DNA of 64,000 nucleotides, from positions 124,001-188,000 of the forward strand of contig JAHDGU010000006.1 of assembly GCA_020627535.1 (NCBI GenBank), in the 5' to 3' direction. Positions within the stretch are counted from its first letter, which is position 1. The number at the start of each line of letters is the position of its first letter. The notes under the pieces are model-generated. The model was not told the origin of the DNA, made no database searches, and saw only the letters and a program-made list of their open reading frames with translations. Both the position numbers and the translations under genes were made by a program. The stretch is from Saprospiraceae bacterium. GTDB lineage: Bacteria > Bacteroidota > Bacteroidia > Chitinophagales > Saprospiraceae. Below are positions 1 through 9,130 of the stretch, in pieces.

Positions 1-1842
1 ACTCACAACAAAACGCTTACAGCCCAACTGTATGCGGAGTTCAAAGAGTTTTTTCCAGACAATGCGGTGGAGTATTTTGTGAGCTACTATGACTACTATC
101 AGCCAGAGGCCTATATGTCGGTCTCTGATACCTACATCGAAAAGGATCTCTCGATCAATGAAGAAATTGATAAGCTTCGCTTGAGAGCGACATCCTCTCT
201 CCTGTCGGGTCGCAGAGATATTATCATCGTAGCCTCAGTGTCATGTATCTATGGTATGGGAAATCCGGATGACTATGAATCCAGTATTCACAGGTTTCAA
301 AAGGGTCAGACCATCACGATGAACACCTTTCTCTACAATCTTGTGGAGAGTTTATACAGTCGCACAGAGACGGATTTGACGAGAGGCAAATTCCGTGTGA
401 GGGGAGACACGATTGATGTCAATCTCCCATATGTGGACTATGGCTACAGGTTCAGCTTTTTCGGTGATGAGATAGAAAACATCTGCATGTTCAATCCCGA
501 TACAGGACGCCGTATGGAGGATGTCGAGCATGTGGCTGTCTTTCCGGCCAATCTCTATGTGGCACCCAAGGATAAGCTGCACCAGATCTTGAGAGATGTA
601 GAGGATGAGATGTCCGAGCAGGTTCAATACTTTGAGGATGAGCGCCGATTTTTGGAAGCAAAGCGCATCAAAGAGCGTACAAGCTTTGACATTGAGATGA
701 TGCGTGAGCTAGGATATTGCAATGGTGTGGAAAACTATTCCAGATTTTTTGATGGAAGAGATCCAGGATCGAGACCATTCTGCTTATTGGATTACTTCCC
801 AGATGACTATCTTATGGTCATTGACGAAAGCCACGTAACGATTCCTCAGGTACGTGGGATGTGGGGCGGAGATAGAGCGCGAAAAATGAATCTGGTCAAC
901 TATGGATTTCGATTGCCATCTGCACTTGACAATCGACCCTTGAGCTTTGTGGAATTTGAGCAGATGGTGCACCAGATTGTCTATGTGAGTGCGACGCCAG
1001 GAGACTACGAACTTGAGCAAACGCAAGGATTGGTCGTGGAGCAAATCGTGAGACCTACAGGATTGCTTGATCCGCCTATCGATGTGAGGCCAAGTATCAA
1101 CCAGATTGATGACCTCCTCGAAGAGATTAACAGTAGAAGAGCCAAGGATCAACGCATACTAGTCACTACGCTCACCAAAAGAATGGCCGAAGAGCTGGCG
1201 AAATACTTAGCTCAACTAGATATCAGATGTCGCTACATCCATTCGGAGGTTGATACGCTGGATCGAGTGGAAATCATCAGAGATCTTAGACTTGGAGAAT
1301 ACGATGTATTGATAGGTGTCAACTTGCTGAGAGAAGGTCTTGATATTCCAGAAGCGTCATTGGTGGCGATATTGGATGCTGACAAAGAAGGTTTCCTGCG
1401 CAATACAAGGTCGCTAACGCAAACTGCTGGTCGAGCAGCGAGGAATGCCGAAGGTCTGGTGATCTTCTATGCGGATAAGATTACAGAGAGTATGCAGGAG
1501 ACGATCGACGAGACCAATCGTCGTCGAGCAAAGCAGATGGCCTACAATGATGAGCATGACATCACGCCAGAGACCATCTTCCGGACCAAAGAAGAAATCT
1601 TGGCGAAGAAAAGCATCTTAGATATACGCAAGGGCCAGAAGAGCAGGGCATACGTCGAGCCAGAAGAAGCCAGCATAGCAGCTGACCCAGTGGTCCAGTA
1701 TATGAGCAGAGACCAACTTGAGGCAAGTATCAAGCAGACAGAATCCAAGATGAGAGCTGCTGCCAAGGACCTAGACTTCATCTCGGCAGCGCAGTATCGA
1801 GATGAACTTTTTGCGCTGAAAAAACAACTCAAGAGCAAGTAG
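1..1842 (+). CDS. uvrB: UvrB, excinuclease ABC subunit B (5' end cut by window edge)
   Basis: UvrB is the damage-verifying, helicase-like subunit of the UvrABC nucleotide excision repair nuclease; UvrA loads it and it then recruits UvrC. The frame is open from base 1 (TLTAQLYAEFKEFFP), so the true start lies upstream; about 60 residues, including the Walker A loop, are missing against the usual 660-680. Visible are VEYFVSYYDYYQPEAYM, the DESH Walker B box near base 823, helicase motif VI QTAGRAARN near 1420-1446, and the C-terminal UVR motif at about 1705-1820 that contacts UvrC. It is the first gene of a + strand run with the TPR protein and mtaB. Nothing suggests damage to the gene; the truncation is only the edge of the window. 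Confidence 0.97.
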   Translation, partial: THNKTLTAQLYAEFKEFFPDNAVEYFVSYYDYYQPEAYMSVSDTYIEKDLSINEEIDKLRLRATSSLLSGRRDIIIVASVSCIYGMGNPDDYESSIHRFQKGQTITMNTFLYNLVESLYSRTETDLTRGKFRVRGDTIDVNLPYVDYGYRFSFFGDEIENICMFNPDTGRRMEDVEHVAVFPANLYVAPKDKLHQILRDVEDEMSEQVQYFEDERRFLEAKRIKERTSFDIEMMRELGYCNGVENYSRFFDGRDPGSRPFCLLDYFPDDYLMVIDESHVTIPQVRGMWGGDRARKMNLVNYGFRLPSALDNRPLSFVEFEQMVHQIVYVSATPGDYELEQTQGLVVEQIVRPTGLLDPPIDVRPSINQIDDLLEEINSRRAKDQRILVTTLTKRMAEELAKYLAQLDIRCRYIHSEVDTLDRVEIIRDLRLGEYDVLIGVNLLREGLDIPEASLVAILDADKEGFLRNTRSLTQTAGRAARNAEGLVIFYADKITESMQETIDETNRRRAKQMAYNDEHDITPETIFRTKEEILAKKSILDIRKGQKSRAYVEPEEASIAADPVVQYMSRDQLEASIKQTESKMRAAAKDLDFISAAQYRDELFALKKQLKSK

Positions 1843-1891
1843 AGGGCTTGTACTCAGGAAATGCTGAATTTTACAAGTCAATCGTAGGATA

Positions 1892-4207
1892 ATGGCAGAA
1901 GTACAACTACAATCAGAATCTGAAGGAATCTTTTCCAATCTCAAGGAAAGAAGGTTTTTCCCATTCTTGTTCTCCTATATCCTCGGAGGTTTTACGATCA
2001 TTCAGCTTGTAGAATGGGTGACAAAGAGATATGCCTATTCTCCATATTGGACAGATGCAATTTTCTTATTTCTCCTATTGATACTGCCTGCGGTCGTGCT
2101 TTTTATTTATCACCATGGCAAGCCAGGCCCTGACAATTGGATGCCAGTAGAGAAGTGGTTTATTCCACTCAATCTGCTCATCGCGATTGCAGCAGTATGG
2201 TTTGGACTTGGTGGAAAAGACTTTGGCAGTACTGTACAAGAAGTGAAGGTGGTCGACGAAGATGGTGTGGAATCTGTGCGGGAAGTCCCTAAAGCTGCAT
2301 ACTCCCAGAAAGTAGTGATCATGCCCTCTGTGATAGAGGGAGATGATGTTGACTGGCTCCGCTCAGGATTTGGCATCTTGCTTTCGCACGATCTGGAACA
2401 AGACAATGCGATCTATACAAATACACCACTCGCTCTAAGGGAAAAAACCCTGGACATGGGTCTAGGCTTTGATGAAGACTTAAGTTTTAAGCAAAAACTG
2501 GAGACGGCAAGAAAAAACTACGCGAGCTACTTTCTTGACAGTAAGATCACTAAGACAGCCCAAGGCTATAAGGTATTTGTAGAAGCCTTTACTACAAGTG
2601 ATGGCAAAGAATTTTTCTCTGAAGAGATTGAAGCATCATCAATCTATGAGATTGTCGATCAAGTATCGTCAAGGTTCAAAGAGCTTTTGATCAGCGATCA
2701 TAGTATCATGGCCAAAGAAGATGTGGTCGATCTTCCAGCAAGCGAGCTTATCACTTCTAATGAAGATGCGCTAAAGGCCTACTTCCGTAGTATCAACATG
2801 GCTGCATATGACAGAGATTTCCAAGGATCTATCTCATTTGCCGAAAAGGCAAAAGAGATAGATGGGCAAAGCCCAATGATCTTGGATCAACTATCCAAGC
2901 TCTACATGTCGGCAAATATGGCTGAGAAAAAGGCCGAGGTGTCAGAGCAGGCACTTGATCTCATAGATGGTCTACCGGAGCGCCAAGCCCTTGAAATTAA
3001 GAAGAGTTACTACCTACCGGCAGAATTCAGCAAGATATTTGATCTCCTGGAATATCAGATCAAGCTCTATCCCAATGACTACAACAATTATGAAGAGCTC
3101 ATCGGCTATCGAAAGCTATTTGGCGCAAACCTACTGGCAATCGACGTTGCTGAAAGGGCAGTAGCTGCTGGACATCGCGGTAAGAACCTTCTCACGCTGA
3201 GCGAATTGTACAACTCACAAGGAGATTCTGAGAAGGCCTTGAAGTATTTTGACGAATTCAGCGAAGAATTTCCAGAAAGAGCCAAAGAGCTCAATCAAAA
3301 ATCTAGCTTGCTCATTGGCGCAGGCAGATTTCAAGAGGCTTTGGACTATCTAGAAGAAAAGAGCATTGGCGATCCAAACAATAGGTCCATTCTGTTCTCC
3401 AAGGCGGATGCCTTCAAGAAGCTTCTGAAATTCAGCGAAGCAGAGAAATCCCTTAAAAAGACACTACGACTCGGCAACACGGTATCTGACAGCATAGCAT
3501 CCTACGCACAACTGATGATTTTTTATTCCGGTCAGGGCCGATTCAGCGAAGCGGTAGAGGCGAGCAAAACTGTGAAGAATCTGAATCTTAAGTTCATACC
3601 AGAGATGGCTGCAGAGCTACAACAGATCAACTGGCAGAATATGATGCTCTACATCAATGCAGGAAGAACGGAGGAACTGGAAACTATGCTAGATCGTATC
3701 AAGTCTACTTATGAAGGAGGCATGCTGGATCTGCCTTGCTTTGTTGATATCAACTACTCCATTGCGAGAGAAGACTATGCGGAGACAGAGCGACTCTATC
3801 AGTCTTGTGAAGAGGCACTTATAGCCAGCGATGGCCAGCGAATAGTTCCTCTGATCAAATGCTTCGTCGCTCAAGGAAATAAGCAATATGATGAAGCAAT
3901 AAAACACATCACAGAGTTCGCTACTACCTCAGGTCTGCCAGACTTCATGATCGACTATTCGAAAATGAATATTTACAACAAAGCGGAGAAGTACGAAGAA
4001 GTCATAAAACTGAGGTCAGAGGTGTCGGACATCAAGTTGTTGGAGTTAGCAGATTATCATTTCCAATTGGCCAAAGCATACAAAGGCCTCGACAAGAAAG
4101 ACGAGGCCAACGAGCAGTTGGATTTCTGCTCTAAAATCTTAGCGAATGCCGACGACAGCTATTGGCAAGCTCTAGAGGTCAAGGAAATGATTGCGGAGTT
4201 ACAGTAA
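1892..4207 (+). CDS. membrane-anchored TolB-like/TPR repeat protein
   Basis: 771 residues of unknown exact role. Three hydrophobic segments lie at the N-terminus (about residues 22-42, 52-74 and 88-105). Then comes a region (about 140-275) that resembles the TolB/FlgO-like nucleotide-free module found before TPRs in signalling proteins: VVIMPSVIEGDDVDWLRSG, then YFLDSKITKTAQGYKVFVEA. The rest, from about residue 285 to the end, is a long series of helical TPR-like repeats. The likely topology is membrane anchor plus a soluble scaffold. No DNA-binding or cyclase domain, often found with this module, is present here. It starts 49 bases after uvrB and ends 5 bases before the ATG of mtaB, so co-transcription is likely; a repair or tRNA-modification role is not implied. 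The TPR call is from helix pattern, not a search. Confidence 0.75.
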   Translation: MAEVQLQSESEGIFSNLKERRFFPFLFSYILGGFTIIQLVEWVTKRYAYSPYWTDAIFLFLLLILPAVVLFIYHHGKPGPDNWMPVEKWFIPLNLLIAIAAVWFGLGGKDFGSTVQEVKVVDEDGVESVREVPKAAYSQKVVIMPSVIEGDDVDWLRSGFGILLSHDLEQDNAIYTNTPLALREKTLDMGLGFDEDLSFKQKLETARKNYASYFLDSKITKTAQGYKVFVEAFTTSDGKEFFSEEIEASSIYEIVDQVSSRFKELLISDHSIMAKEDVVDLPASELITSNEDALKAYFRSINMAAYDRDFQGSISFAEKAKEIDGQSPMILDQLSKLYMSANMAEKKAEVSEQALDLIDGLPERQALEIKKSYYLPAEFSKIFDLLEYQIKLYPNDYNNYEELIGYRKLFGANLLAIDVAERAVAAGHRGKNLLTLSELYNSQGDSEKALKYFDEFSEEFPERAKELNQKSSLLIGAGRFQEALDYLEEKSIGDPNNRSILFSKADAFKKLLKFSEAEKSLKKTLRLGNTVSDSIASYAQLMIFYSGQGRFSEAVEASKTVKNLNLKFIPEMAAELQQINWQNMMLYINAGRTEELETMLDRIKSTYEGGMLDLPCFVDINYSIAREDYAETERLYQSCEEALIASDGQRIVPLIKCFVAQGNKQYDEAIKHITEFATTSGLPDFMIDYSKMNIYNKAEKYEEVIKLRSEVSDIKLLELADYHFQLAKAYKGLDKKDEANEQLDFCSKILANADDSYWQALEVKEMIAELQ

Positions 4208-4212
4208 TCATT

Positions 4213-5538
4213 ATGGCCACTCCTCGCAAAGTTGCATTACATACGCTAGGTTGTAAGCTCAACTACTCTGAGTCTTCCCAGCTAGGAAGACAATTCATGG
4301 ATAAAGGTTACAGTTTGGTCAAGTTTACAGAGGAGGCAGATGTCTACGTCATCAATACCTGCTCCGTTACAGACTTTGCAGACCGCAAGTGTCGCAAGGC
4401 CATTAGAGACGCACGCAGATCCAATCAGGATGGGATGGTCATCGTCACAGGTTGCTATGCCCAGCTCAAACCAGAGGAGATCTCCAAGATCGACGGGGTG
4501 AATCTTGTCCTTGGTGCTGCGGAGAAGTGGAAAATGCTTGACTATGTCGACGAGTATGCACACACAGGGCTGAGCGGCATGGTGCATTGTGGTAATATCG
4601 CTGATCATCAAGAGTTTTCTGGATCGTATAGCGTCAAGGACCGAACAAGAACCTTTCTCAAAGTGCAGGATGGATGTGACTACAAGTGTAGTTTTTGCAC
4701 GATTCCACTTGCGAGAGGCAAGAGCAGGAGTATGAAGCCAGAGGAAGTGCTGACGCAAATCTCCTTCTTGGAAAATGAGTCGACAGTACAGGAAATCGTA
4801 TTGACGGGGATCAATCTTGGGGACTATGGACTCATTCATGATGGAGAGAAGACCACGAGACAGCATAGCTTTTGCGATCTGGTCAAGATGATCGATGAGA
4901 GCTCAGGTATCCCGAGATTTCGTATATCAAGCATAGAGCCCAATCTCTGCGATGATGATATCATAGAGTATGTGGCTTCCGCCAAAAGATTTATGCCGCA
5001 TTTTCACATGCCACTTCAATCGGGCAGCGATACTCTTCTCAAGAGTATGCGACGGAGATATAAAAGTGGCCTCTATGCGGAAAGGGTCGGAAAGATCAAA
5101 AGCCTCATGCCTCATGCATGTATAGGTGTCGATGTCATAGTAGGATATCCTGGAGAGTCTGAAGAATACTTCCTAGAGACTTGCCAGTTTTTGGACAAGC
5201 TGGACATCAGCTACTTGCATGTGTTCACCTACTCCGAAAGAGCGAATACACATGCGGATGGTCTAGGAGATGTGGTGCCTATGAATGTGAGGAGAGAGCG
5301 CAACGCCATATTGCGAGAGTTATCTACCAAGAAGCGGCGGAGCTTCTATCAGCAGCACCTGGGCACAGAGCGAGCGATACTTGCAGAGAATAAGCGCAAT
5401 GGTGATATGCTGGAAGCCTATACGGACAATTATATCCGCGTGAAAATCAGCCATGAAGCCGTGAGGCCAAACCAGATACTTCAAGTAAGACTTGAAGAAA
5501 TAGATACCGATGGCGTGGTTATCGGCAGTATGATCTAA
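4213..5538 (+). CDS. mtaB: MtaB, tRNA t6A37 methylthiotransferase
   Basis: Radical SAM methylthiotransferase that adds the 2-methylthio group to t6A at position 37 of ANN-decoding tRNAs, using two 4Fe-4S clusters. The N-terminal cluster cysteines are in HTLGCKLNYSES (residue 14), VINTCSVTDF and VTGCYAQL; the radical SAM motif CDYKCSFC (C-x3-C-x2-C) is at about base 4676-4700, and a TRAM-like RNA-binding end follows. The start is placed at ATG 4213 (MATPRKVALHTLGCK) because homologues begin just before TLGCKLN; the frame is open upstream to 4162 but that part overlaps the TPR gene and is not family-like. 441 residues, normal for the family. GCKLN with a C-terminal tail favours MtaB over MiaB or RimO. 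Its 3' end overlaps the convergent glycosyltransferase gene by 4 bases. Confidence 0.93.
   Translation: MATPRKVALHTLGCKLNYSESSQLGRQFMDKGYSLVKFTEEADVYVINTCSVTDFADRKCRKAIRDARRSNQDGMVIVTGCYAQLKPEEISKIDGVNLVLGAAEKWKMLDYVDEYAHTGLSGMVHCGNIADHQEFSGSYSVKDRTRTFLKVQDGCDYKCSFCTIPLARGKSRSMKPEEVLTQISFLENESTVQEIVLTGINLGDYGLIHDGEKTTRQHSFCDLVKMIDESSGIPRFRISSIEPNLCDDDIIEYVASAKRFMPHFHMPLQSGSDTLLKSMRRRYKSGLYAERVGKIKSLMPHACIGVDVIVGYPGESEEYFLETCQFLDKLDISYLHVFTYSERANTHADGLGDVVPMNVRRERNAILRELSTKKRRSFYQQHLGTERAILAENKRNGDMLEAYTDNYIRVKISHEAVRPNQILQVRLEEIDTDGVVIGSMI
4974..4987 (-). repeat. dispersed hairpin motif, GGAA-loop form (exact copy)
   Basis: Minus strand TTTTGGCGGAAGCC within mtaB, which is coded on the + strand; the complement is read as Ala-Ser-Ala-Lys. 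Confidence 0.7.
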
Positions 5539-6656
5539 GTAAGCTGGTCTATCAGCATGGAGATGTGCTGAGCACTCGCATCCCAACTGAATTTTTGTCT
5601 TTGCGACCTTCCTTCTTCGATAAGTTGATTTCTAAGATTTTTGTCCTTCGATAGTTTGGTCATTGCTTGTGCAATGCTATCTACCGATGTGGGATCGACG
5701 AGAAGACCTGCCTTACCCGCGACTTCTGGCATAGAGCTACAATTGCTGGTGATCACGGGCACATCACAAGTCATCGCCTCCAATATGGGAACACCGAAGC
5801 CTTCGTTGAGGCTCGGGTAGACCAGTGCGAATGCAGAAGCAGTGATTTTAGCAAGGAGACCTTGCTCCTGATAGGGTAGGAAGATAATATCTTCCTTGAC
5901 AGGACTGTTGTCAAAGCTTTTTTTGATCTCTCCTGTCTGCCAGCTCATATCTCCTACGATCACCAACTTGATCTCAGAGCTATCCCGAGCAAACTGCTCG
6001 TAGGCTTTGATGAGCCGATGGACATTCTTTCGCGGATGTAGAGCTCCGATGAATAGGAAGTAAGGCTTGCCACTGGTGAACCTTTGACGGATTTCTGCAG
6101 CGGCAGGTTCTTCTACAGGCTTGTAGACTTCTTTGACACCATTGTAGGCGACAGACAGTTTTTCTGATGGCAGATCAAAGCGTTCAGCTATATCCTTCTT
6201 GACAAACTGCGAGACCGTGACGACATGCTCGGCCTTACGCAGATACCTGGGTGTGTAGTATTCATAATATTTCTGTACGAGCCAAGGTACTTGGCCAGGG
6301 TAATGTGCCCATGCCACGTCATGACAGACCATCAGCGTAGGACATTTGGCCGTCAGGCTCATCATCCCATCCATACTGATGAAAATGTCAATGTCTTCCT
6401 TATCGATCACACGTGGTATACCGGTCTCAAACCAGAGTAGCCAGAGTAGAGGGTGTCGGGCTTGAGGCCAGAGCTTGTGGGGAGTGATGTGGCTTTCGCC
6501 AAAAAGGAATCTGTCGTCGTACGACCGATCAAAGAGAAAGTGAAACTCATCATCAGGTCGTAGTTTGACGAGGCGCTCACAGATTTCGTGAGTATACCAC
6601 CCGATGCCTTCTAGGCGATCAGGAAGGAGAAAGCGCGTATTGATAGCAATCTTCAC
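5535..6656 (-). CDS. GT4 family glycosyltransferase
   Basis: 373-residue retaining glycosyltransferase of GT-B fold, GT4 family, probably acting in the cytoplasm on a nucleotide-sugar donor for surface polysaccharide or lipopolysaccharide. The N-terminus MKIAINTRFLLPDRLEGIGWY has the glycine-rich acceptor-side loop; AYNGVKEVY and FLFIGALHPRKNVHRLI mark the start of the donor domain; EGFGVPILEAM is the E-x7-E motif that contacts the donor, followed by the usual VPVITSNCSSMPEVAGKAG. Specificity cannot be read from the sequence. It lies 9 bases downstream of the GT-C type membrane protein gene, so the two are likely one operon. One exact copy of the dispersed hairpin motif (6491-6504) lies near its 5' end. 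Confidence 0.88.
   Translation of the reverse strand: MKIAINTRFLLPDRLEGIGWYTHEICERLVKLRPDDEFHFLFDRSYDDRFLFGESHITPHKLWPQARHPLLWLLWFETGIPRVIDKEDIDIFISMDGMMSLTAKCPTLMVCHDVAWAHYPGQVPWLVQKYYEYYTPRYLRKAEHVVTVSQFVKKDIAERFDLPSEKLSVAYNGVKEVYKPVEEPAAAEIRQRFTSGKPYFLFIGALHPRKNVHRLIKAYEQFARDSSEIKLVIVGDMSWQTGEIKKSFDNSPVKEDIIFLPYQEQGLLAKITASAFALVYPSLNEGFGVPILEAMTCDVPVITSNCSSMPEVAGKAGLLVDPTSVDSIAQAMTKLSKDKNLRNQLIEEGRSQRQKFSWDASAQHISMLIDQLT
6491..6504 (-). repeat. dispersed hairpin motif, GAAA-loop form (exact copy)
   Basis: Minus strand reads TTTTGGCGAAAGCC. The 3-bp stem GGC/GCC closes a GAAA loop. It lies in the GT4 gene, where it is read as codons for Phe-Gly-Glu-Ser, a different frame from other copies. 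Confidence 0.7.
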
Positions 6657-6665
6657 GAATATCGT

Positions 6666-8111
6666 CTAGCCTTTCTTTTCAAAAATGCAAAACTCGAAGT
6701 GACCTTTCCAGTACTTCATGTCAGCGCAGTGTTGCTGTTCGAATCCTTCTGTGAGCAGCAGATCCTTGGTGATTTTCCCTTCTACGGGACTATACCACTG
6801 ATCCCATATGTAAATGGAGCCGACTGGAAGTTGGCGGATACGCTCTGCGTTCATGTACGCTTTCCCTTCCCATTGATCAAGTACATTTCGTCCTGTACCG
6901 AAGGTGAGATAAGGTGCATTGAAGTAGGTATCCATTTGGGCGAAAGCCCGATCTTGATAGTATGGTATGATCTCATCATCCACAAGGTCATTTTCTGGTA
7001 AATCCAGTACAGAAGGACTCCAAAGATGGCTTGCTGGACGAGGCAAGAAGGGATAAGCTGCAATCACTATGATGTAGAGACATACTATCCACTTTATCCA
7101 CTCCTTGTGTGGCTCTAAGAGATGCTGAAGACCATGAACACCGATAAGAGCAGCAAAAGGGACGACAGAGAAGAGCACTCTCGGCAAACCCATACTCCCA
7201 AAGCGACCAAGCTCATGCAGGATGGCATGACCAATGTAAAATCCAATGAAATTGCCAAAAATGAGAATCAACCAGATGTGACTCTCTGGATCACGTCGAA
7301 AGAATCGATACACCAGGCCAATAAGAGAAATGAGACCAATGCATATCAAAATCACATTGGGCCAATCCATGACGTATCTAAGATGCTTGATAAACGTCCA
7401 AAACTCACCGGCGGCATACGGACTTCCTGTAGGGTCGTATGTCTTGGTTGTCAGTGCCCAATGCAGAGGGAATCTCATCACCAATGCGCCAATGAGACCA
7501 AGGAATATATAGCCTGAGGCAAGCCAAGGGATGTGCCTCCATTGCTTGCGCCAAATCAGAAGTGCGGCCATGAGCATGATCGTAAGCACGCCCTCATTGC
7601 GCACGAATGGAATAAAGGCGGTAATGACGGCGGCTAGAGCATATCTCTCTTTAATGGCAAACCATGTGGAAGCGAGCAGAAATAGAGCGTAGGTGAATTC
7701 TGTCAGGCCAGAGAAAATACTCACACCGAATACAGGGCTAAATAGAATCATGACCGGCACAAAAAACCAATAACGGAGCCTATAATGAATCGCTATGCGA
7801 CAAGCCAGATAGATCCCAGTCGCAACTACGAGACTATTATAAATCTTCATACCTGTCATACCAAACTGCGAGAATGGACTCGACAAAAAGGTGAAGACTG
7901 GCTTTGCCCAGAGATTGAACAAATAGCTCTTGTAGCTCCAAGCATAGCGAGAGTAGAGGTAGTGCGTGATGCTATCTCCGGTGTCACCGGTCGTAGGATG
8001 GACACAAGATATGATGATCAAGATCAGAGCAATCAGTACACTTGTTAGCAGGGCCAATCTCTTGGCCAATAGACCGTCGTCGTCTAGAGTAAATGCTGCT
8101 CCGAGTGCCAT
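6666..8111 (-). CDS. polytopic membrane protein, probable GT-C glycosyltransferase
   Basis: 481 residues with about ten hydrophobic segments spread over the first 360 residues and a soluble C-terminal part of about 120. An acidic loop after the first membrane segment (TTGDTGDSITHYLYSRYAW) is in the place where polyprenyl-phosphate-sugar-using GT-C enzymes carry their catalytic Asp. This suggests a periplasmic-face transferase using a lipid-linked sugar, such as a PMT/ArnT-type or DUF2029-type enzyme, but I cannot name the family. It is 9 bases upstream of the GT4 glycosyltransferase gene. Start chosen at ATG 8111; no strong ribosome binding site is seen, as usual in Bacteroidota. The motif variant TTTGGGCGAAAGCCC is at 6935-6949. 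Confidence 0.65.
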   Translation of the reverse strand: MALGAAFTLDDDGLLAKRLALLTSVLIALILIIISCVHPTTGDTGDSITHYLYSRYAWSYKSYLFNLWAKPVFTFLSSPFSQFGMTGMKIYNSLVVATGIYLACRIAIHYRLRYWFFVPVMILFSPVFGVSIFSGLTEFTYALFLLASTWFAIKERYALAAVITAFIPFVRNEGVLTIMLMAALLIWRKQWRHIPWLASGYIFLGLIGALVMRFPLHWALTTKTYDPTGSPYAAGEFWTFIKHLRYVMDWPNVILICIGLISLIGLVYRFFRRDPESHIWLILIFGNFIGFYIGHAILHELGRFGSMGLPRVLFSVVPFAALIGVHGLQHLLEPHKEWIKWIVCLYIIVIAAYPFLPRPASHLWSPSVLDLPENDLVDDEIIPYYQDRAFAQMDTYFNAPYLTFGTGRNVLDQWEGKAYMNAERIRQLPVGSIYIWDQWYSPVEGKITKDLLLTEGFEQQHCADMKYWKGHFEFCIFEKKG

Positions 8112-8252
8112 GTGCCAAAGGTATGATCTCTAGCGAGCCCAAGGTCAATGTGACCAAATCATGAAGTATTGAAAATTAATGAAGTGAAAAGGTGTCTTTT
8201 TGAATCAAGCACCGTCATAAGCTCGTATTATAAAACGAAAAACTAAGAAATT

Positions 8253-9062
8253 ATGAACATTGATTTATCTGCACTAACGACCAAAGCCATTGAGTATGCA
8301 CCGACAATCCTCATTGGTATTCTTACGCTCATCATTGGTCTTTGGATCATCAAGAGAGTTGTTAAAGGTCTAGATCGCGTGATGGAGAGCCGTGGTATGG
8401 ACGAATCCTTGAGAAAGTTTCTAGGATCGATCCTTGGAATTTTCTTGAAGATCATGCTATTCCTCGCAGTACTTTCTGCATTTGGTGTGAAGACCACATC
8501 ATTCATCGCGATTATCTCTGCTTTAACCCTAGGAATAGGTATGGCACTCAATGGCACCATCGGTCACTTCGCTAGCGGAGTCATGCTGATGATCTTCAAG
8601 CCATTTAAAGTAGGAGACTTGGTCACAATTGGCGGAGGAAACACTGGTACGGTAGAGGCAATCAATGCTTTCAACACGACGCTAGCTACACTAGATAACA
8701 AGCGTATCATCATTGCCAATAGCAATGTGACGGGCAATGACATCACCAATATCTCAGGTCAAGGCACAGTGGGTGTAGAATTGACTTTCGGTATTGGCTA
8801 CGATGACAACATCGATCAGGCGCGTAAAATCATCCTTGAAGTGGGTAAATCTTGTCCACATATCCTAGATGATCCTGCCCAAGGAGTCGTAGTAGGCGAG
8901 CTCGCAGACAGCTCTGTCAATCTCAATACGAGACCATTTGTCAAGAGTGAACACTACTGGGACACACTATTTTATATGCAAGAAAATGTCAAGAAAGAAT
9001 TTGACAAAGCAGGCATTGGCATCCCATTCCCTCAGATGGACGTCCATGTCAAGCAGAACTAG
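8253..9062 (+). CDS. mscS: small MscS-type mechanosensitive channel
   Basis: 269 residues, close to the length of E. coli MscS (286). Such channels open under membrane tension and release solutes in osmotic downshock. Three membrane segments are seen at about residues 13-34, 56-78 and 82-112; the third is the pore helix, Gly/Ala rich (ALTLGIGMALNGTIGHFASG). The beta domain follows with KPFKVGDLVTIGG and GTVEAINAFNTTLATLDN, then IIIANSNVTGNDITN, all family signatures. Monocistronic by appearance: divergent from the GT-C gene (141-base gap with no sharp promoter match) and followed by a strong terminator at 9090-9127. Confidence 0.92.
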   Translation: MNIDLSALTTKAIEYAPTILIGILTLIIGLWIIKRVVKGLDRVMESRGMDESLRKFLGSILGIFLKIMLFLAVLSAFGVKTTSFIAIISALTLGIGMALNGTIGHFASGVMLMIFKPFKVGDLVTIGGGNTGTVEAINAFNTTLATLDNKRIIIANSNVTGNDITNISGQGTVGVELTFGIGYDDNIDQARKIILEVGKSCPHILDDPAQGVVVGELADSSVNLNTRPFVKSEHYWDTLFYMQENVKKEFDKAGIGIPFPQMDVHVKQN

Positions 9063-9089
9063 AAAGAGATATTCTCTGGATTAATAAGC

Positions 9090-9127
9090 AAATAGAGCTG
9101 CAGGCAATGCCTGTGGCTCTATTTTTT
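9090..9127 (+). terminator. Rho-independent terminator of the small mscS gene
   Basis: A 16-bp stem (9090-9105 with 9109-9124, loop AAT), of which two pairs are G-U in the + strand RNA, followed by a U run to 9127. On the minus strand the two wobbles become A-C mismatches and the U run is poor, so it serves the + strand gene. Confidence 0.85.
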
Positions 9128-9130
9128 ATA

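Noticed and set aside
815-832. TTGACGAAAGCC in uvrB
   Set aside because: It is like the motif but encodes the conserved DESH box, so protein constraint explains it.
2835-2853. TTTGCCGAAAAGGCAAA inverted repeat in the TPR gene
   Set aside because: It resembles the swapped-stem motif but has a 5-base loop and extra pairing; not counted as a copy.
4282-4866. 194-codon open frame antisense to mtaB
   Set aside because: It lies wholly inside a gene with clear radical SAM motifs, has no family-like content and no leader of its own.
7122-7517. 131-codon open frame antisense to the GT-C membrane protein
   Set aside because: Rich in Lys, Asn and Gln as expected from the reverse of hydrophobic codons; no start context or domain.
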